From Planctobacterium marinum (GTDB taxonomy: Bacteria > Pseudomonadota > Gammaproteobacteria > Enterobacterales > Alteromonadaceae): 64,000 nt of DNA. Below, piece by piece: positions 52,621 through 63,930 of this stretch. The position numbers and the translations under genes are program-made. Position 1 is the first letter of the stretch. Each line of letters begins with the position of its first letter. The DNA lies in contig NZ_AP027272.1 in NCBI RefSeq assembly GCF_036322805.1, forward strand, positions 3,782,001 through 3,846,000. The letters are read 5' to 3'. The notes below the pieces were generated by a model. The model saw only the letters and a list, made by a program, of their open reading frames with translations, was not told the DNA's origin and ran no database searches.

Positions 52621-53472
52621 TTAGTCAGGTTGCTCGCTGAGATTTAAGGTCAGAATGCCAAGCAGTACTAACACACTCGCGCTCCAAAACTGCAACGCTA
52701 AGTGCTCTCCAAGTATAACCATACCTGCCACAGCAGCCAAAAAAGGAACGGTTAATTGAGAAATGGAGGCCTGTAAAGTACTTAAATGGGGTACCACGCG
52801 ATACCAAACGGCGTACCCTATCCCGGATGTCAATACCCCGGAAACCACAGCCAGCCAGACTCCATGATTGTCCAGTTGCTGAGGTTTCCCACTTACAATG
52901 TACATAACCAGACAAAATGGCAGCGTATAAATAAAGTTGGCCGCTGTGTCAGCCAGAGGATTTTGGCTTTTGGCCCCAAACCAGGTGTAAGCCCCCCAAG
53001 CCCCTCCTGCAATCAGCATTAATAGAAATCCAGTTACAGAGGGAGTTGTGGCTGAAGGTAATAACAACACCACAAACCCTGAAATGGCCAAAACTACGCC
53101 GAGCCACTCTGTATTCGACAATCGTTTACCGCCAGATAAATACAGGACAATGAGCGTGAATTGCACAGCGCCAAATAGTATTAAAGCTCCGGTGGCGGTA
53201 TCGAGACTAACATAGGCAAACGAAAACAAAGCGGCATAAATAAATAAGGCCAGGGCACCTCTAAAACTGCCATGAGCTAAAACACTGAAAGGTGTTTGGG
53301 CAGGTAGGCTAATGAGAGTTAAAACATACAAGCTAAAGGCTCCCGAGCCCAAACGAATAACCGTAAAATCCGCAGGCTCGATTAAGCCATCAGCAAGCGC
53401 CCAGCGACATAACAAGGAGTTGCCCGCAAAAGCCGTTAACGCTAAAGCACAATATAAAAGATTACTCATCAT
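52621..53472 (-). CDS. EamA/DMT-family transporter
   Basis: A 283-residue membrane protein with about ten hydrophobic helices in two EamA repeats (first from MSNLLYCALALTAFAGNSLL, second from GFLLMLIAGGAWGAYTWFG). I start at ATG 53472 because the in-frame TTG further upstream lies inside the der terminator. Such proteins export amino acids or other metabolites; the substrate is not readable. Confidence 0.85.
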   Translation of the reverse strand: MMSNLLYCALALTAFAGNSLLCRWALADGLIEPADFTVIRLGSGAFSLYVLTLISLPAQTPFSVLAHGSFRGALALFIYAALFSFAYVSLDTATGALILFGAVQFTLIVLYLSGGKRLSNTEWLGVVLAISGFVVLLLPSATTPSVTGFLLMLIAGGAWGAYTWFGAKSQNPLADTAANFIYTLPFCLVMYIVSGKPQQLDNHGVWLAVVSGVLTSGIGYAVWYRVVPHLSTLQASISQLTVPFLAAVAGMVILGEHLALQFWSASVLVLLGILTLNLSEQPD

Positions 53473-53506
53473 TTGTTGGGCATCACGAATATCAATTTGT
53501 TTAAAC

Positions 53507-53531
53507 AAAAACGGGATCTAGATAGACCCCG
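53507..53531 (-). terminator. Intrinsic terminator of der
   Basis: Minus-strand hairpin CGGGGTC-TATCTA-GATCCCG (one mismatch) followed by five T, 23 bases beyond the der stop. Confidence 0.75.
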
Positions 53532-53553
53532 CTTAGACGTTAAACATTGCGTG

Positions 53554-54993
53554 TTATTTTTTATGCAGCTTCATCAACCTCTGACGCTTGCGGTACTGAG
53601 ACTGAGTGAGTTTATTGGTCTTGCCTTCGAACGGATTGGCACTGCCTTTGAATTCAATTTTTATCGGTGTACCCATGATTTTGAGTGATTTTCTGAAATA
53701 GTTCATCAGATATCGCTTGTAAGAGTCAGGCAAGTCTTCCACCTGATTACCGTGCACCACGATCCGAGGCGGATTATAGCCACCAGCATGGGCGTACTTC
53801 ATTTTAACCCGGCGTCCGCGCACCAAAGGCGGTTTGTGATCATCTTGAGCCAACTCCATAATACGCGTCAACATGGAAGTATTTACGCGCTTAGTCGCCG
53901 ACTGATAAGCCTCTTGCACTGACTCGTATAAATGCCCTACCCCTGTACCGTGTAAGGCAGAGATGAAATGCAATCTGGCAAAATCGATAAAACCAAGGCG
54001 GAAATCCAACTCCCGTTTGATGTCATCTTTTACTTTGATATCCAGACCATCCCATTTATTCACTGCGAGCACCAGCGCTCTACCGGCGTTAAGTATAAAA
54101 CCCAATAAAGATAAATCCTGGTCGGAAATGCCCTCGCGGGCATCGATGACCAGTAACACCACATTCGCTTCTTCAATAGCCTGCAGTGTTTTAATTACTG
54201 AGAACTTTTCGACAGCATCATTGATTTTGCCTTTTTTACGCACCCCTGCTGTATCGATAAGGATATAGTCCTGATCTTCTCGCTGCATGGGAATATAGAT
54301 ACTGTCCCTGGTTGTTCCCGGCATGTCATAAACCACCACCCGCTCTTCGCCTAATATACGGTTGGTCAAGGTGGACTTACCGACATTGGGTTTACCGACG
54401 ATGGCCAGTTTAATGGGCAAGCTTTGCAAGCGTTCTAACTCTTTTTCGGCGTCCTCTTCATCCCGTTTTACTTTTTCAGGGATGTGAACTTCCGGGAATT
54501 GCTCAGCCATTGGCTCCAGCACGGTCTCCACCAGCTGCGAGATACCTCGACCATGAGATGCAGCAATTTGATACACCTTGCCTAGCCCAAGTGAGTAAAA
54601 CTCAGCAGAGGCGCTATCGCCGTCGATGCCGTCGACTTTATTGGCCACCAATAGCGTTTTTTTGCCCTGCATTCTGAGATGCTTAGCAATGCCTTCATCT
54701 GCCGCAGTCAGGCCAGCGCGCGCATCCACCAGAAACAGCACTACGTCCGCCTCGTCCACAGCCATTAAAGACTGGCTGGCCATTTCAGCATCAATACCCT
54801 GCTCATCGCCACTGATGCCGCCGGTATCAATCAGAATAAATTGCCAACCTTGATATTTTGCCTGACCGTACTTGCGATCACGGGTAAGTCCGGGATAGTC
54901 AGCTACCAGCGCGTCCCGGGTATTAGTCAACCGATTAAACAGTGTTGATTTGCCTACATTGGGGCGTCCCACAAGAGCAATTACAGGTAGCAT
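53554..54993 (-). CDS. der: Der (EngA), double-GTPase ribosome assembly factor
   Basis: A 479-residue protein with two GTPase domains. The first has [16 protein letters not shown] and the second [16 protein letters not shown], each followed by its own DTAG and NKxD. The C-terminal KH-like domain reads [20 protein letters not shown]. It acts in 50S assembly. It follows bamB across a terminator. Confidence 0.96.
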   Translation of the reverse strand: MLPVIALVGRPNVGKSTLFNRLTNTRDALVADYPGLTRDRKYGQAKYQGWQFILIDTGGISGDEQGIDAEMASQSLMAVDEADVVLFLVDARAGLTAADEGIAKHLRMQGKKTLLVANKVDGIDGDSASAEFYSLGLGKVYQIAASHGRGISQLVETVLEPMAEQFPEVHIPEKVKRDEEDAEKELERLQSLPIKLAIVGKPNVGKSTLTNRILGEERVVVYDMPGTTRDSIYIPMQREDQDYILIDTAGVRKKGKINDAVEKFSVIKTLQAIEEANVVLLVIDAREGISDQDLSLLGFILNAGRALVLAVNKWDGLDIKVKDDIKRELDFRLGFIDFARLHFISALHGTGVGHLYESVQEAYQSATKRVNTSMLTRIMELAQDDHKPPLVRGRRVKMKYAHAGGYNPPRIVVHGNQVEDLPDSYKRYLMNYFRKSLKIMGTPIKIEFKGSANPFEGKTNKLTQSQYRKRQRLMKLHKK

Positions 54994-55041
54994 GAATATC
55001 TATTCCTAAAAAACTAATGCCCATTTATATTTGAGCTAAAA

Positions 55042-55072
55042 CGAAAGCGGCTCTTATAGTGTAAGAGCCGCT
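55042..55072 (-). terminator. Terminator after bamB
   Basis: AGCGGCTCTTA and TAAGAGCCGCT form a perfect 11-bp stem with a 5-base loop; on the minus strand TTTCGTTTT follows. It lies between bamB and der. Confidence 0.75.
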
Positions 55073-55098
55073 GTCAATATTGTCGATTATCGCAGCGA

Positions 55099-56355
55099 CT
55101 AAGGCGTTGTAATGGCCGCGATATCACCTTCGCGAGTTATCGCGTATAGGGTGTTGCCGTCAACGACTGGCTCAACGTAAACCGAGTTATCTTCGTCGTC
55201 ACCACCAAAGTTGAGTCGAGCAACCAAGTCACCAGTAGACTTATCTAACCAGTGCAAAAAGCCGTATTTGTCACCCACAACCACATAACCAGACACCGGC
55301 GCTGCGGAGGTTAATTCTCGATCTCGCAGAGCCGACTGCGACCAGCGTTCGATACCGTTGCGTCTGTCCAAAGCATAGACCTGGCTCTTATCGTCAACCA
55401 CAAACAGGTTGTTTCCGTCGATCGTCATTCTGCGGTAAGAACGGTATTCGCGTTTCCACAATACACGACCGGAGCGCAGTTCCACTGCCGCCAATGTGCC
55501 GTTGTAGGAGACAACATAAACAATGCCACCGAATACGATAGTTTCACTGTCAATATCAACAATGCGTTCCAGCTCAGTGGCACCAGACGGGGCTGCAACC
55601 GTTTGCTCCCACAATACCTGGCCGTTTTCCAATCGTACCACGGCCACCTTTCCACTGGCGGTACCCGCTATCGCGGCACCATTGGCGATAGTGGCAGGCG
55701 CCACACCACGCAAACTCAGTGCAGGCACTTCAGATTCATAAATCCAGCGCTCTTCGCCCGTTTCAGCATCAAGCGCATGCATAATACCAGCAGCGGTATT
55801 TACTACAACAACACCTTCATTTACTGCCGGTGCTGCCAATACTTCGCCTTTTACTTTGGACTGCCAAACAACCTTACCGCTGTCCACATCAATGGCAAAC
55901 ACTAAGCCGTTTTCAGAGCCAAAATAAATACGTTGGTATGCCGCCGTAATACCACCAGATAAGCGCGCTGACACGCCATCAGACCAAAATTGGGTCACTG
56001 AAGATAACATGCCTTCGTCGCGATAGTCGGCCAAATCTGTTTTCCAGATTTCATTGCCGGAGACTTTATCAAAAGCCTTAACAACACCCTGTCGACTGGC
56101 GGCAAACACTTTGTCATAAGCCACAACAGGAGTCAGTCGAGAGAAGTAAGACTCGACACCATCACCAACTGTTTCATCCCATACAACTTCGGGTTGAAAC
56201 TGCGCGTTGATGGGTTTCAGAACGCGAACCTCTGCTTCCTCTTCGTCCTCAAACCAAGTGGTGGGATCCATCCAGGTGGGTATCATAGAGCACGCTGTCA
56301 GGTTAAGCAGAACTATCAGCAAAGCGCCTCTTGATAAGAATTTAGATAGCGTCAT
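55099..56355 (-). CDS. bamB: BamB, outer-membrane assembly lipoprotein
   Basis: A 418-residue lipoprotein of the BAM complex with lipobox NLTAC (Cys22). Eight PQQ-like propeller repeats are seen, for example VFAIDVDSGKVVWQ, MHALDAETGEERWIY and VYALDRRNGIERW. It is three bases from yfgM in the usual hisS-yfgM-bamB-der order. Confidence 0.94.
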   Translation of the reverse strand: MTLSKFLSRGALLIVLLNLTACSMIPTWMDPTTWFEDEEEAEVRVLKPINAQFQPEVVWDETVGDGVESYFSRLTPVVAYDKVFAASRQGVVKAFDKVSGNEIWKTDLADYRDEGMLSSVTQFWSDGVSARLSGGITAAYQRIYFGSENGLVFAIDVDSGKVVWQSKVKGEVLAAPAVNEGVVVVNTAAGIMHALDAETGEERWIYESEVPALSLRGVAPATIANGAAIAGTASGKVAVVRLENGQVLWEQTVAAPSGATELERIVDIDSETIVFGGIVYVVSYNGTLAAVELRSGRVLWKREYRSYRRMTIDGNNLFVVDDKSQVYALDRRNGIERWSQSALRDRELTSAAPVSGYVVVGDKYGFLHWLDKSTGDLVARLNFGGDDEDNSVYVEPVVDGNTLYAITREGDIAAITTP

Positions 56356-56357
56356 TG

Positions 56358-56984
56358 TTAACTACTTACTTTGGCGTTGAGGTGGTCGATCTTCATTTGT
56401 ATAAGCGCCGGGTTTCCTTCAGTCAATTCCAGTGCTTTAGTGTAACTCTCTTGCGCCTCGGTGAATAATTCCTGACGCGCCAGAATATCGCCTTTTACGG
56501 TAAATGCTTGGGCCTGAAACGCATCGCTACTGACCTTATCCAAGGTAGATTTAGCCACATCAAATTTCTCAAGCTCGTTTTGGACACGTGCAAGACGAAC
56601 CAAAGCCAGATCTTTAATCGCAGCGTCTTTAACTGTATCTGCAGCCCACTGCAGTTGTTTTTCGGCTTCAGCTAAATCACTTTGCTCAACTGCAACTTTG
56701 GCTAGCTGCAATGCGGCCATAACTGCATAAGTTGACTCGGAGTTTGCATCGATAAATGCGTTTAATGCCGCGGTGTCGGTTTCATCTGCTGCTGAACTCT
56801 CAACGGCAACATTATAGGCGTCGCTCGCTTGTTCTTGTGCTTTTAACTGCTGCTCATTGTAGAAACGCCAGCCCCAAAGTCCACCCAGTCCCAGCGCTGC
56901 ACCGACAATGATTGGCATGCCATTTTCTTTCCAAAATTTCTTTATGGCTTCAATTTGTTCTTCTTCAGTATTGAGATGATCCAT
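56358..56984 (-). CDS. yfgM: YfgM-family membrane-anchored TPR protein
   Basis: A 208-residue inner-membrane protein. A cytosolic N-terminus (HLNTEEEQIEAIKKFWKENG) is followed by one membrane helix (PIIVGAALGLGGLWGWRFY), then TPR-like helices to the end (ELTEGNPALIQMKIDHL). YfgM is an ancillary SecYEG-PpiD partner. It lies between hisS and bamB. Confidence 0.9.
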   Translation of the reverse strand: MDHLNTEEEQIEAIKKFWKENGMPIIVGAALGLGGLWGWRFYNEQQLKAQEQASDAYNVAVESSAADETDTAALNAFIDANSESTYAVMAALQLAKVAVEQSDLAEAEKQLQWAADTVKDAAIKDLALVRLARVQNELEKFDVAKSTLDKVSSDAFQAQAFTVKGDILARQELFTEAQESYTKALELTEGNPALIQMKIDHLNAKVSS

Positions 56985-57026
56985 CAGTGTCCTCTGATTA
57001 ATTTCGTATGCTTACCTGAATAATTC

Positions 57027-58301
57027 TCAGGCCAATTTTAATTTTAAATATGCTTGTAACTCAGCTTGAGCAACTTCTTCTTGCTGGCCATCCTGTAAAG
57101 ATTTAACCAGCACTTTCTGCTCATTCAATTCTTGCTCACCTACGATGATGGCGTATCTGGCATTGACTTTGTCGGCTCGCTTCATTTGTTTTTTGAAGTT
57201 CCCGCCGCCCATGTGGGTTTGCACGCGAGCTTCAGGAAACGCATTCCGAAGGGTTTCGGCAAGCGATATGTTAAAAAGTTCCGCGCTTTCGCCCATGGAA
57301 GCCAGATAAATATCCGTAGGCGGATTAATGGTTTCCTGTGCAACTCTCTCCGCGAGAATCAACGCCAGTCTTTCCATACCCAACGCGAATCCAACGGCAG
57401 GACTCGCCTTACCGCCTAATTGCTCTACCAAACCGTCGTAACGTCCACCAGCACAAACCGTGCCTTGGGCGCCTAAACTGTCAGTAACCCACTCAAACAC
57501 GGTGCGATTGTAATAGTCCAGACCGCGCACCAAGGTGGGGTTGACCGTATAAGCAATTCCGTAAGCATCAAGACGGGCTTGTACCTCAGCAAAATGCTGT
57601 TGGGAATCTTCGTCGAGGTATTCGGTGAGTGACGGAGCAGATTGTAACAAAGCTTGAATATCAGCATTTTTGCTATCCAGGATGCGCAACGGATTGCTAT
57701 CCAGACGACGCAAGCTGTCTTCGTCTAATTTGTCTTTGTGTCCACTTAAGTATTCCACCAACGCGTTTTTATATTGTTCGCGCGCTTCATTGGAGCCTAG
57801 TGAGTTAATCTCCAATCTAACATCATCAGCGATGCCAAATTCTCGCCATAACCAGGCAGCCACGGCAATAACCTCTGCGTCTGCATCCGCTGATGGGAAT
57901 CCGTAGGTTTCTATGCCGAATTGGTGAAATTGACGATAACGGCCTTTTTGCGGCCGCTCATGGCGGAACATGGGCCCCATATACCAAATTTTTTGCTGTT
58001 GGTTGTACAGTAAACCGTGCTGGTTACCCGCTCTGACACAACAAGCTGTGCCTTCAGGTCTCAGCGTCAGACTATCACCGTTGCGATCCTCGAAGGTATA
58101 CATCTCTTTTTCGACGATGTCAGTGACTTCACCAATGGAGCGCTTGAATAAGTCAGTGCTCTCAACAATAGGGGTCCTGAGTTCCTGATAGCCATAGCTA
58201 TTTGCAGCGGCTCTTAACTTCGCTTCTATCCATTGCCACAAGCCCGACTGCTCGGGTAAGCAATCGTTCATTCCGCGTACGGCTTGTATCGTTTTACTCA
58301 C
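57027..58301 (-). CDS. hisS: HisS, histidyl-tRNA synthetase
   Basis: A 424-residue class II synthetase. Motif 2 is in [20 protein letters not shown]. The histidine-specific motifs are [15 protein letters not shown] and [15 protein letters not shown]. Motif 3 is GFALGMERL. The C-terminal anticodon domain starts near 325. Confidence 0.96.
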   Translation of the reverse strand: MSKTIQAVRGMNDCLPEQSGLWQWIEAKLRAAANSYGYQELRTPIVESTDLFKRSIGEVTDIVEKEMYTFEDRNGDSLTLRPEGTACCVRAGNQHGLLYNQQQKIWYMGPMFRHERPQKGRYRQFHQFGIETYGFPSADADAEVIAVAAWLWREFGIADDVRLEINSLGSNEAREQYKNALVEYLSGHKDKLDEDSLRRLDSNPLRILDSKNADIQALLQSAPSLTEYLDEDSQQHFAEVQARLDAYGIAYTVNPTLVRGLDYYNRTVFEWVTDSLGAQGTVCAGGRYDGLVEQLGGKASPAVGFALGMERLALILAERVAQETINPPTDIYLASMGESAELFNISLAETLRNAFPEARVQTHMGGGNFKKQMKRADKVNARYAIIVGEQELNEQKVLVKSLQDGQQEEVAQAELQAYLKLKLA

Positions 58302-58408
58302 GGTTTACTTCTCAAACTTATTTTGCAGTTAAAAGCCCGGCATTATAGGCGCAAAGCCTTTAAACAACAATGCTTGAATCATTGGCTTTGAACAATGCAG
58401 GTTCAGGA

Positions 58409-59524
58409 TTACAACTGTGTTGTAGGGATTTTATTTTTTTCGTCCAGTGCGGCGGCTTTGGCACGAATACGCTGCTCAAGTTGCCGTACCAGATCATCAT
58501 TAGCCAGACGCTCTCTTTGGCGTTTACCATCGAGATAAAAACCACTCATATTACGTGCTCCGGTTAAGCCCAAATCTGAAACTTCAGCCTCACCCGGGCC
58601 ATTAACCACACAGCCAATGATAGAGACATCCATGGGGGTTAACACATCTTCCAGGCGCTCTTCGAGGGCATTGACTGTCCCGATGACATCAAACTCCTGA
58701 CGAGAGCAACTAGGGCAAGCAATAAAATTAATGCCTCTTGAGCGAATTCGCAGCGACTTGAGAATATCAAAGCCAACCTTGATCTCTTCTACCGGATCGG
58801 CGGCGAGCGAAATGCGAATCGTATCGCCGATACCCTCTGCCAGCAGCATACCCAGCCCCACCGAACTTTTAACGGCTCCAGCTCGAAAGCCACCCGCTTC
58901 AGTAATACCCAAATGTAATGGCTGGTCTATTTTTTGCGCCAACAAACGATAAGCACCCACAGCCAGAAACACATCTGAGGCCTTAACGCTGACTTTAAAT
59001 TGGTCAAAGTTGAGCTTGTCCAAAATCTCCACATGACGCATTGCTGATTCCACCAGCGCAGCAGGCGTAGGCTCCCCGTACTTTTCCTGGATATCTTTTT
59101 CAAGCGAGCCGGCGTTAACGCCGATACGAATGGGAATATCTTTGTCTCTGGCACTCTCTACGACCGCTTTAATGCGCTCCATGTTGCCAATGTTGCCGGG
59201 ATTGATACGCAGACAATCAGCACCATATTCCGCGACTTTCAGGGCGATACGGTAGTCAAAATGAATATCTGCCACCAGCGGCACATTCACTTGCTGTTTA
59301 ATTTGCTGGAAAGCTTCAGCAGCTTCCATGGTGGGCACCGATACTCTGACAATCTCGCCTCCAACGCCCACAATTCGATTTATTTGAGCCACGGTTGCAG
59401 TCACATCGGTGGTGGGCGTATTAGTCATACTTTGCACGGCAATGGGTGCCCCATCACCAATGGGCACATTACCAACATTGATGCGGGTAGATTTTCTGCG
59501 TTTAATGGGAGACTCAGGGGTCAT
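58409..59524 (-). CDS. ispG: IspG, HMBPP synthase
   Basis: A 371-residue 4Fe-4S enzyme of the MEP isoprenoid pathway. TIM-barrel segments [19 protein letters not shown] and [20 protein letters not shown]. The cluster cysteines are in [19 protein letters not shown] and in [11 protein letters not shown]. It lies two bases after rodZ. Confidence 0.96.
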   Translation of the reverse strand: MTPESPIKRRKSTRINVGNVPIGDGAPIAVQSMTNTPTTDVTATVAQINRIVGVGGEIVRVSVPTMEAAEAFQQIKQQVNVPLVADIHFDYRIALKVAEYGADCLRINPGNIGNMERIKAVVESARDKDIPIRIGVNAGSLEKDIQEKYGEPTPAALVESAMRHVEILDKLNFDQFKVSVKASDVFLAVGAYRLLAQKIDQPLHLGITEAGGFRAGAVKSSVGLGMLLAEGIGDTIRISLAADPVEEIKVGFDILKSLRIRSRGINFIACPSCSRQEFDVIGTVNALEERLEDVLTPMDVSIIGCVVNGPGEAEVSDLGLTGARNMSGFYLDGKRQRERLANDDLVRQLEQRIRAKAAALDEKNKIPTTQL

Positions 59525-59526
59525 GA

Positions 59527-60711
59527 CTATTCAGCTCCTATGGTAAACGTAGCAGTGCGACCAGCCGGGAATCCGCTCATATCAAACGGCACTCCGTCTA
59601 CCATCAAGCTTACTGCTTGTGGGGCCCCTAATTTCACTTCAAAGGGTGGAACACCACTGACTGGCATAACACGTCCAGCAGCTTTGATGCCATAGGCAAT
59701 TGCTTCACCTGTAGCATCTGTTAAATTCATCCAACAATCTTCAGAGAAGGTAAAAATCAGTTCAACAGGCTCTGCTGTCGCAATCTCAGTATCCTCGAGT
59801 TGCAGGGTTTGCAGCTCATCGATTCCCGCAGCTGCAGACGCTTCTGCGGCCTCGGCAATGGTGGAATCCTCTATTGCAGGGGATTCTTCTATGGTAAGCG
59901 ATTCATCTATTGTAGTTTGCAGTTCTGTACTGTTTATAGCACTAGTTTCCTCTGGAGCAACGACTACAGACTCAGAATTTTCTCCGCTCTCGATTGTAAC
60001 CCCGTTGTCAGCAGGCTCAACAGAAAAGTTCTGCTCAGCAGCAGTCTCAGGGAAATCAACAGTGTCGGTAGTGATATTATCGCGTTCATCAGCCTTTATT
60101 TCGGAAACGGCTTGTACGCCACTGTTAACCTCTGAGGACTCTATAGTCTCTGGCTCATCTGCAGATCTCAGATCCGGCTGGGCAAATGTCTCGATGGGTT
60201 GTTGCGCGTTAGTCTCCTGGTTATTCCCAGTAGTCTCGGCAGGTTGCCCAACACTCCCAACATCCTGTGCTTGTGATGAAGTGGCTGTCGTGGTTGTTGA
60301 GCCAGTATCAGGTTGCTGGAACCACCAGACCACGGCCATGGCAACGATAACGAACAGCACAAACCAGGTAAACATCATCAAGCGGGCGTCACTGGCTTGT
60401 TTGGCCACTTTCTGAGAAAAGCTTTGTAGTTTGGCCGGTTGTTTAACCGGGTTGGCCAATTCGTCGAATTCAGCCAGCAAGGGATCCGGATCCAATTCCA
60501 GGTGGCGAGCATACAGGCGGATATAGCCACGAGTAAAGGTCATGGATATATTGTGATCAATGACATCACTCTCCAACTCAGCCACCACGGAGGGGCGTAA
60601 ATGAAGCTTATCTGCGATGTCTTCAATGCTGAGGTTTAACGCTTCTCGGCGCATCTTTAACTTTACACCGGGCGCCGGGAGAGGCGTTTCTTCCTGAATT
60701 TCTTCTGCCAT
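59527..60711 (-). CDS. rodZ: RodZ, cytoskeletal cell-shape protein
   Basis: A 394-residue bitopic protein. The N-terminal HTH_25 domain ([20 protein letters not shown], about 24-43) binds MreB. One membrane helix is at about 113-131 ([19 protein letters not shown]). A long acidic Ser/Thr/Glu linker (about 135-305) follows, then a C-terminal DUF4115 domain ([18 protein letters not shown]). It sits between pilW and ispG, the normal order. Confidence 0.92.
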   Translation of the reverse strand: MAEEIQEETPLPAPGVKLKMRREALNLSIEDIADKLHLRPSVVAELESDVIDHNISMTFTRGYIRLYARHLELDPDPLLAEFDELANPVKQPAKLQSFSQKVAKQASDARLMMFTWFVLFVIVAMAVVWWFQQPDTGSTTTTATSSQAQDVGSVGQPAETTGNNQETNAQQPIETFAQPDLRSADEPETIESSEVNSGVQAVSEIKADERDNITTDTVDFPETAAEQNFSVEPADNGVTIESGENSESVVVAPEETSAINSTELQTTIDESLTIEESPAIEDSTIAEAAEASAAAGIDELQTLQLEDTEIATAEPVELIFTFSEDCWMNLTDATGEAIAYGIKAAGRVMPVSGVPPFEVKLGAPQAVSLMVDGVPFDMSGFPAGRTATFTIGAE

Positions 60712-60731
60712 AAATGCACAAATACTTCTAG

Positions 60732-61712
60732 TTAATATGGATTAGATACGATAATTCGTTGTCCGATGGATAAATCGGCAACATCCTTGATGTTGTTCCA
60801 ATCCACCAGAGTCTGAACTCTAACATTATACCGACGCGAAATCTGATACAAAGTTTCGCCTTTCTGTAACACGTGATACACCACATCTTTGCCCGCAAGC
60901 TCGCTGGATATGCCTGCGGATTGCTGTTCTGGTTGTGTGTAATTAACTTGCGAAGGTGCCAGTATTACAGTGCGCGGCAATCCCACCCGTTCCGGGTAGA
61001 GGGTTTGCAACATATCGGCGTAACCCTGTGCAATATTGGCATTACCGAGGCCATTTTCAATCTCTATCGCCAGATTTAGCGTGTCTGCTGTCACCGGCAC
61101 GACCTTTTCGTATTGGCGATAGGCAACTTTTGCTTCCTGCCACTGTTTTTTCGCCAATAAAAGCTCCACCAACATATACCAGCTACGGGCTCGTCCAGGT
61201 TGATGCTGCAACGCACTACGCAAATAATTCATGGCTTCGCCGATATTGCCTTGTCGATGACTACAAATAGCTAAGTTCTCGTAAGATTCAGCACTGCGGT
61301 TATAAGTTTTAATATTGATGGCACGCAGCAAGTTTTCTTTAGCTTCTCGGTACTCACCAATCTCACACAAAAAGGCTCCGTAAGAGTTGATCAAATCCGG
61401 GTTATTGCTATCAAGGTGCATGGCCTGTTCGTAGTATTGCCGCGCAATTTCCCACTCGGAAACTTGTTGATAATAAAAAGCCAATGCGAAATGAGCATCA
61501 CCAAGACGAGGCGCAAACTCTAGCGCCTTGTCCAGGTTGGTTTTCGCCTGAACATAGTTACCATTTTTCAGGTAAGTTAAGCCCAAAGAGACACGCGTTT
61601 TAGCGGCTTCTACCTGGTTGACACCGGGTGCAAGGGTGTTTTTATTATTGACAGGCTGGCTGGCACAACCGGCTAAAAGTATCGAACAAAAAAATATTAA
61701 GATGCGCATCAT
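60732..61712 (-). CDS. pilW: PilW (PilF), type IV pilus lipoprotein with C-terminal LysM
   Basis: A 326-residue lipoprotein (lipobox LLAGC) with TPR repeats: TRVSLGLTYLKNGNYVQAKT, AHFALAFYYQQVSEWEIARQ and NLAICSHRQGNIGEAMNYLR. PilW/PilF is the pilotin for PilQ secretin. A LysM domain follows at about 278-325 (HVLQKGETLYQISRRYNVRV, GQRIIVSNPY), which is not part of the classical 250-residue PilF. This links it to peptidoglycan. Confidence 0.9.
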   Translation of the reverse strand: MMRILIFFCSILLAGCASQPVNNKNTLAPGVNQVEAAKTRVSLGLTYLKNGNYVQAKTNLDKALEFAPRLGDAHFALAFYYQQVSEWEIARQYYEQAMHLDSNNPDLINSYGAFLCEIGEYREAKENLLRAINIKTYNRSAESYENLAICSHRQGNIGEAMNYLRSALQHQPGRARSWYMLVELLLAKKQWQEAKVAYRQYEKVVPVTADTLNLAIEIENGLGNANIAQGYADMLQTLYPERVGLPRTVILAPSQVNYTQPEQQSAGISSELAGKDVVYHVLQKGETLYQISRRYNVRVQTLVDWNNIKDVADLSIGQRIIVSNPY

Positions 61713-61730
61713 TTAAGGCTTTTATTGTTA

Positions 61731-62867
61731 TTAATTAACCCGAACTTCAATACTTTCACCCTTCATGCGTTTTTTCAACAAGCGTTTGGTGCGATCCACC
61801 ACATCACCTACAAGTTGACCACAGGCGGCATCAATGTCATCACCACGGGTTTTGCGAACTACCACTGTGTAACCATGGCCCATTAATACTTTTGCAAAGC
61901 GATCAATGCGGGAATTACTAGAGCGGGTATAAGGGGAACCTGGATAAGGATTAAAAGGAATCAGATTAATTTTGCAAGGCGTGCTTTTCATAAGCTGTGC
62001 CAGTTGTTCAGCCTGCTCCATACTATCGTTGATACCATTAAGCATGACATACTCTACTGTCACTTTGCCGCGGTTGGCATTGGACTTTTCCAAATAACGC
62101 CTTACACCTGCAAGGAACTCTTCAATCGGATACTTTTTATTAACCGGAACTATCTCATCACGCAATTCGTCATTCGGTGCATGTAATGAAATCGCCAAAG
62201 CTACGTCGATTTGATCGCCTAACTTGTCTAATGCGGGTACCACACCAGAAGTACTCAGAGTAACGCGTCGTTTGGATAAGCCAAAACCCAAATCATCTAA
62301 CATGATTTCCATCGCCGGGACGACATTCTTCAGGTTAAGCAGAGGCTCCCCCATTCCCATCATAACCACATTGGTAACGGGACGCTCATTGGTATCCGGA
62401 GACAGACCAATGAACTTGGCAACACGCCACACCTGACCAATGATTTCCGATACCGTCAAGTTGCGATTAAAGCCTTGTTGCGCAGTAGAGCAGAAAGTAC
62501 ATTCCAAAGCACAGCCCACCTGGGACGAGACACACAGGGTGGCACGGTCTTCTTCGGGGATCCACACCGACTCTACTTCCTGACCGCCAGCGAGTACCAA
62601 AGCGAATTTAATGGTGCCATCGGACGCCTGTTGAAATGTGCTTATCTCTGGAGCGCGGATCTCACAGCGGGCTTCCAGTTTGGCTCTTAAGTTTTTGTTG
62701 AGATTAGTCATCTTGGAAAAGTCATCTTCTCCTTGCTGATAAATCCACTTCATTAGCTGATCCGCTCTGAAGGGTTTTTCACCCATATCGGAGAAAAAGT
62801 CGCGCAAAGATTGCCTGTTTAAATCCAGCAAGTTTACTTTAGCTTCGCTGACACTTTTCACTGTCAT
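61731..62867 (-). CDS. rlmN: RlmN, dual 23S rRNA/tRNA A2 methyltransferase
   Basis: A 378-residue radical-SAM enzyme that makes m2A2503 in 23S rRNA and m2A37 in some tRNAs. The cluster motif is [15 protein letters not shown] (CxxxCxxC). [18 protein letters not shown] and [11 protein letters not shown], which carries the methyl-accepting cysteine, are present. It lies 18 bases upstream of pilW. Confidence 0.95.
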   Translation of the reverse strand: MTVKSVSEAKVNLLDLNRQSLRDFFSDMGEKPFRADQLMKWIYQQGEDDFSKMTNLNKNLRAKLEARCEIRAPEISTFQQASDGTIKFALVLAGGQEVESVWIPEEDRATLCVSSQVGCALECTFCSTAQQGFNRNLTVSEIIGQVWRVAKFIGLSPDTNERPVTNVVMMGMGEPLLNLKNVVPAMEIMLDDLGFGLSKRRVTLSTSGVVPALDKLGDQIDVALAISLHAPNDELRDEIVPVNKKYPIEEFLAGVRRYLEKSNANRGKVTVEYVMLNGINDSMEQAEQLAQLMKSTPCKINLIPFNPYPGSPYTRSSNSRIDRFAKVLMGHGYTVVVRKTRGDDIDAACGQLVGDVVDRTKRLLKKRMKGESIEVRVN

Positions 62868-62939
62868 CTAATACACACCTCAACAAAAACCAATGATGCC
62901 CTATTCAACAAGCCACATTGTATATATTTCAACCAATTA

Positions 62940-63279
62940 ATACCAATTCCAATAAACATTTACCCAGCTCAGTGGGAGATGAAAAGCATTTAGACAAGGC
63001 GGATGTTTGCTGGTCTAGTGGGCCTAAATCAAAAACATCCAACACCGTATAAATGCTTTTCAGCCCCATCGAAGACGCACCTCAGAAACATTGTTTATGA
63101 TATTCATCCCTGAATATCACCTGCTTCGCAGGCCAGCTAAAGCTGTTCAAAAGTTTTCCCGAAACTTCTGTCTTTGTTGTGCGAAGTTCACAAGACCACC
63201 AGTATTCTTTCATTCGCACGCCTCGAACTAATGTCTCTGAGGATGCGCTGAGTGTGCAACTGTTTATTGGAATTGGTAT
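62940..63279. mobile_element. MITE-like element with 19-bp terminal inverted repeats
   Basis: ATACCAATTCCAATAAACA (62940-62958) and its exact reverse complement (63261-63279) bound 340 bp with no transposase. Nested hairpins fill the left half: GATGAAAAGCATTTA pairs with TAAATGCTTTTCAGC, and GGATGTTT with AAACATCC. No clear target duplication is visible. It is a probable non-autonomous element or a folded intergenic repeat. Confidence 0.7.
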
Positions 63280-63292
63280 AACTATAAGCAAG

Positions 63293-63316
63293 AAAAAGGG
63301 AGCCACAGCTCCCTTT
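63293..63316 (-). terminator. Intrinsic terminator of ndk
   Basis: Minus-strand hairpin AAAGGGAGC-TGTG-GCTCCCTTT followed by further T, 38 bases beyond the ndk stop and just outside the MITE-like element. Confidence 0.85.
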
Positions 63317-63354
63317 CATCATTAACGAACCGCCTTCGGGCAGTTCAAAAGCAA

Positions 63355-63786
63355 TTATCTGGTGCGAGGGCACACTTCTTCGTCAGCGAAGAAATAAGCG
63401 ATTTCACGCGCCGCAGATTCTACAGCGTCAGAGCCGTGAACTGCATTTTCGTCGATAGACTCAGCGTAATCAGAACGCAAAGTACCAGCTAAAGCTTCAG
63501 CAGGGTTAGTAGCACCCATGATTTCACGGTTTTTAGCTACTGCGTTTTCGCCTTCCAAAACCTGGATCATTACCGGACCAGAAGTCATGAAATCTACCAG
63601 AGCAGGGAAGAAAGGACGCTCTTTGTGCTCAGCGTAAAAGCCTTCTGCTTTTTCTTTGCTCAAGTGCAACATTTTTGCTGCAACGATACGCAAGCCTGCA
63701 GATTCAAAACGATTGTAGATAGCACCGATAACATTTTTAGCTACTGCATCGGGCTTAATGATGGAAAAAGTGCGTTCTAGCGCCAT
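63355..63786 (-). CDS. ndk: Ndk, nucleoside diphosphate kinase
   Basis: A 143-residue NDK when started at ATG 63786 (GGAG seven bases upstream), the canonical length. It begins [20 protein letters not shown] and has the active-site histidine in [12 protein letters not shown] (about residue 117). It transfers the gamma phosphate between nucleotides. The longer in-frame extension is leader sequence. Confidence 0.96.
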   Translation of the reverse strand: MALERTFSIIKPDAVAKNVIGAIYNRFESAGLRIVAAKMLHLSKEKAEGFYAEHKERPFFPALVDFMTSGPVMIQVLEGENAVAKNREIMGATNPAEALAGTLRSDYAESIDENAVHGSDAVESAAREIAYFFADEEVCPRTR

Positions 63787-63930
63787 TTTACCGCTCCAAT
63801 TATTGGTTAAAATTAAATCGGCGCGGATTATATGCAATTGTGCGCCGCATTCCTATCTTTGTGAGGTAATTTTTAAGAAAAATTCATGTTTTTGGGTGTA
63901 AAAAACACTCAACAGGTACTTGTTAGCCCG

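Larger units (their letters stand above)
62868..63354. other. Spacer between rlmN and ndk
   Basis: 487 bases without a gene. Most of it is a 340-bp element with perfect 19-bp terminal inverted repeats (62940-63279), followed by the ndk terminator (63293-63316). Confidence 0.7.
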
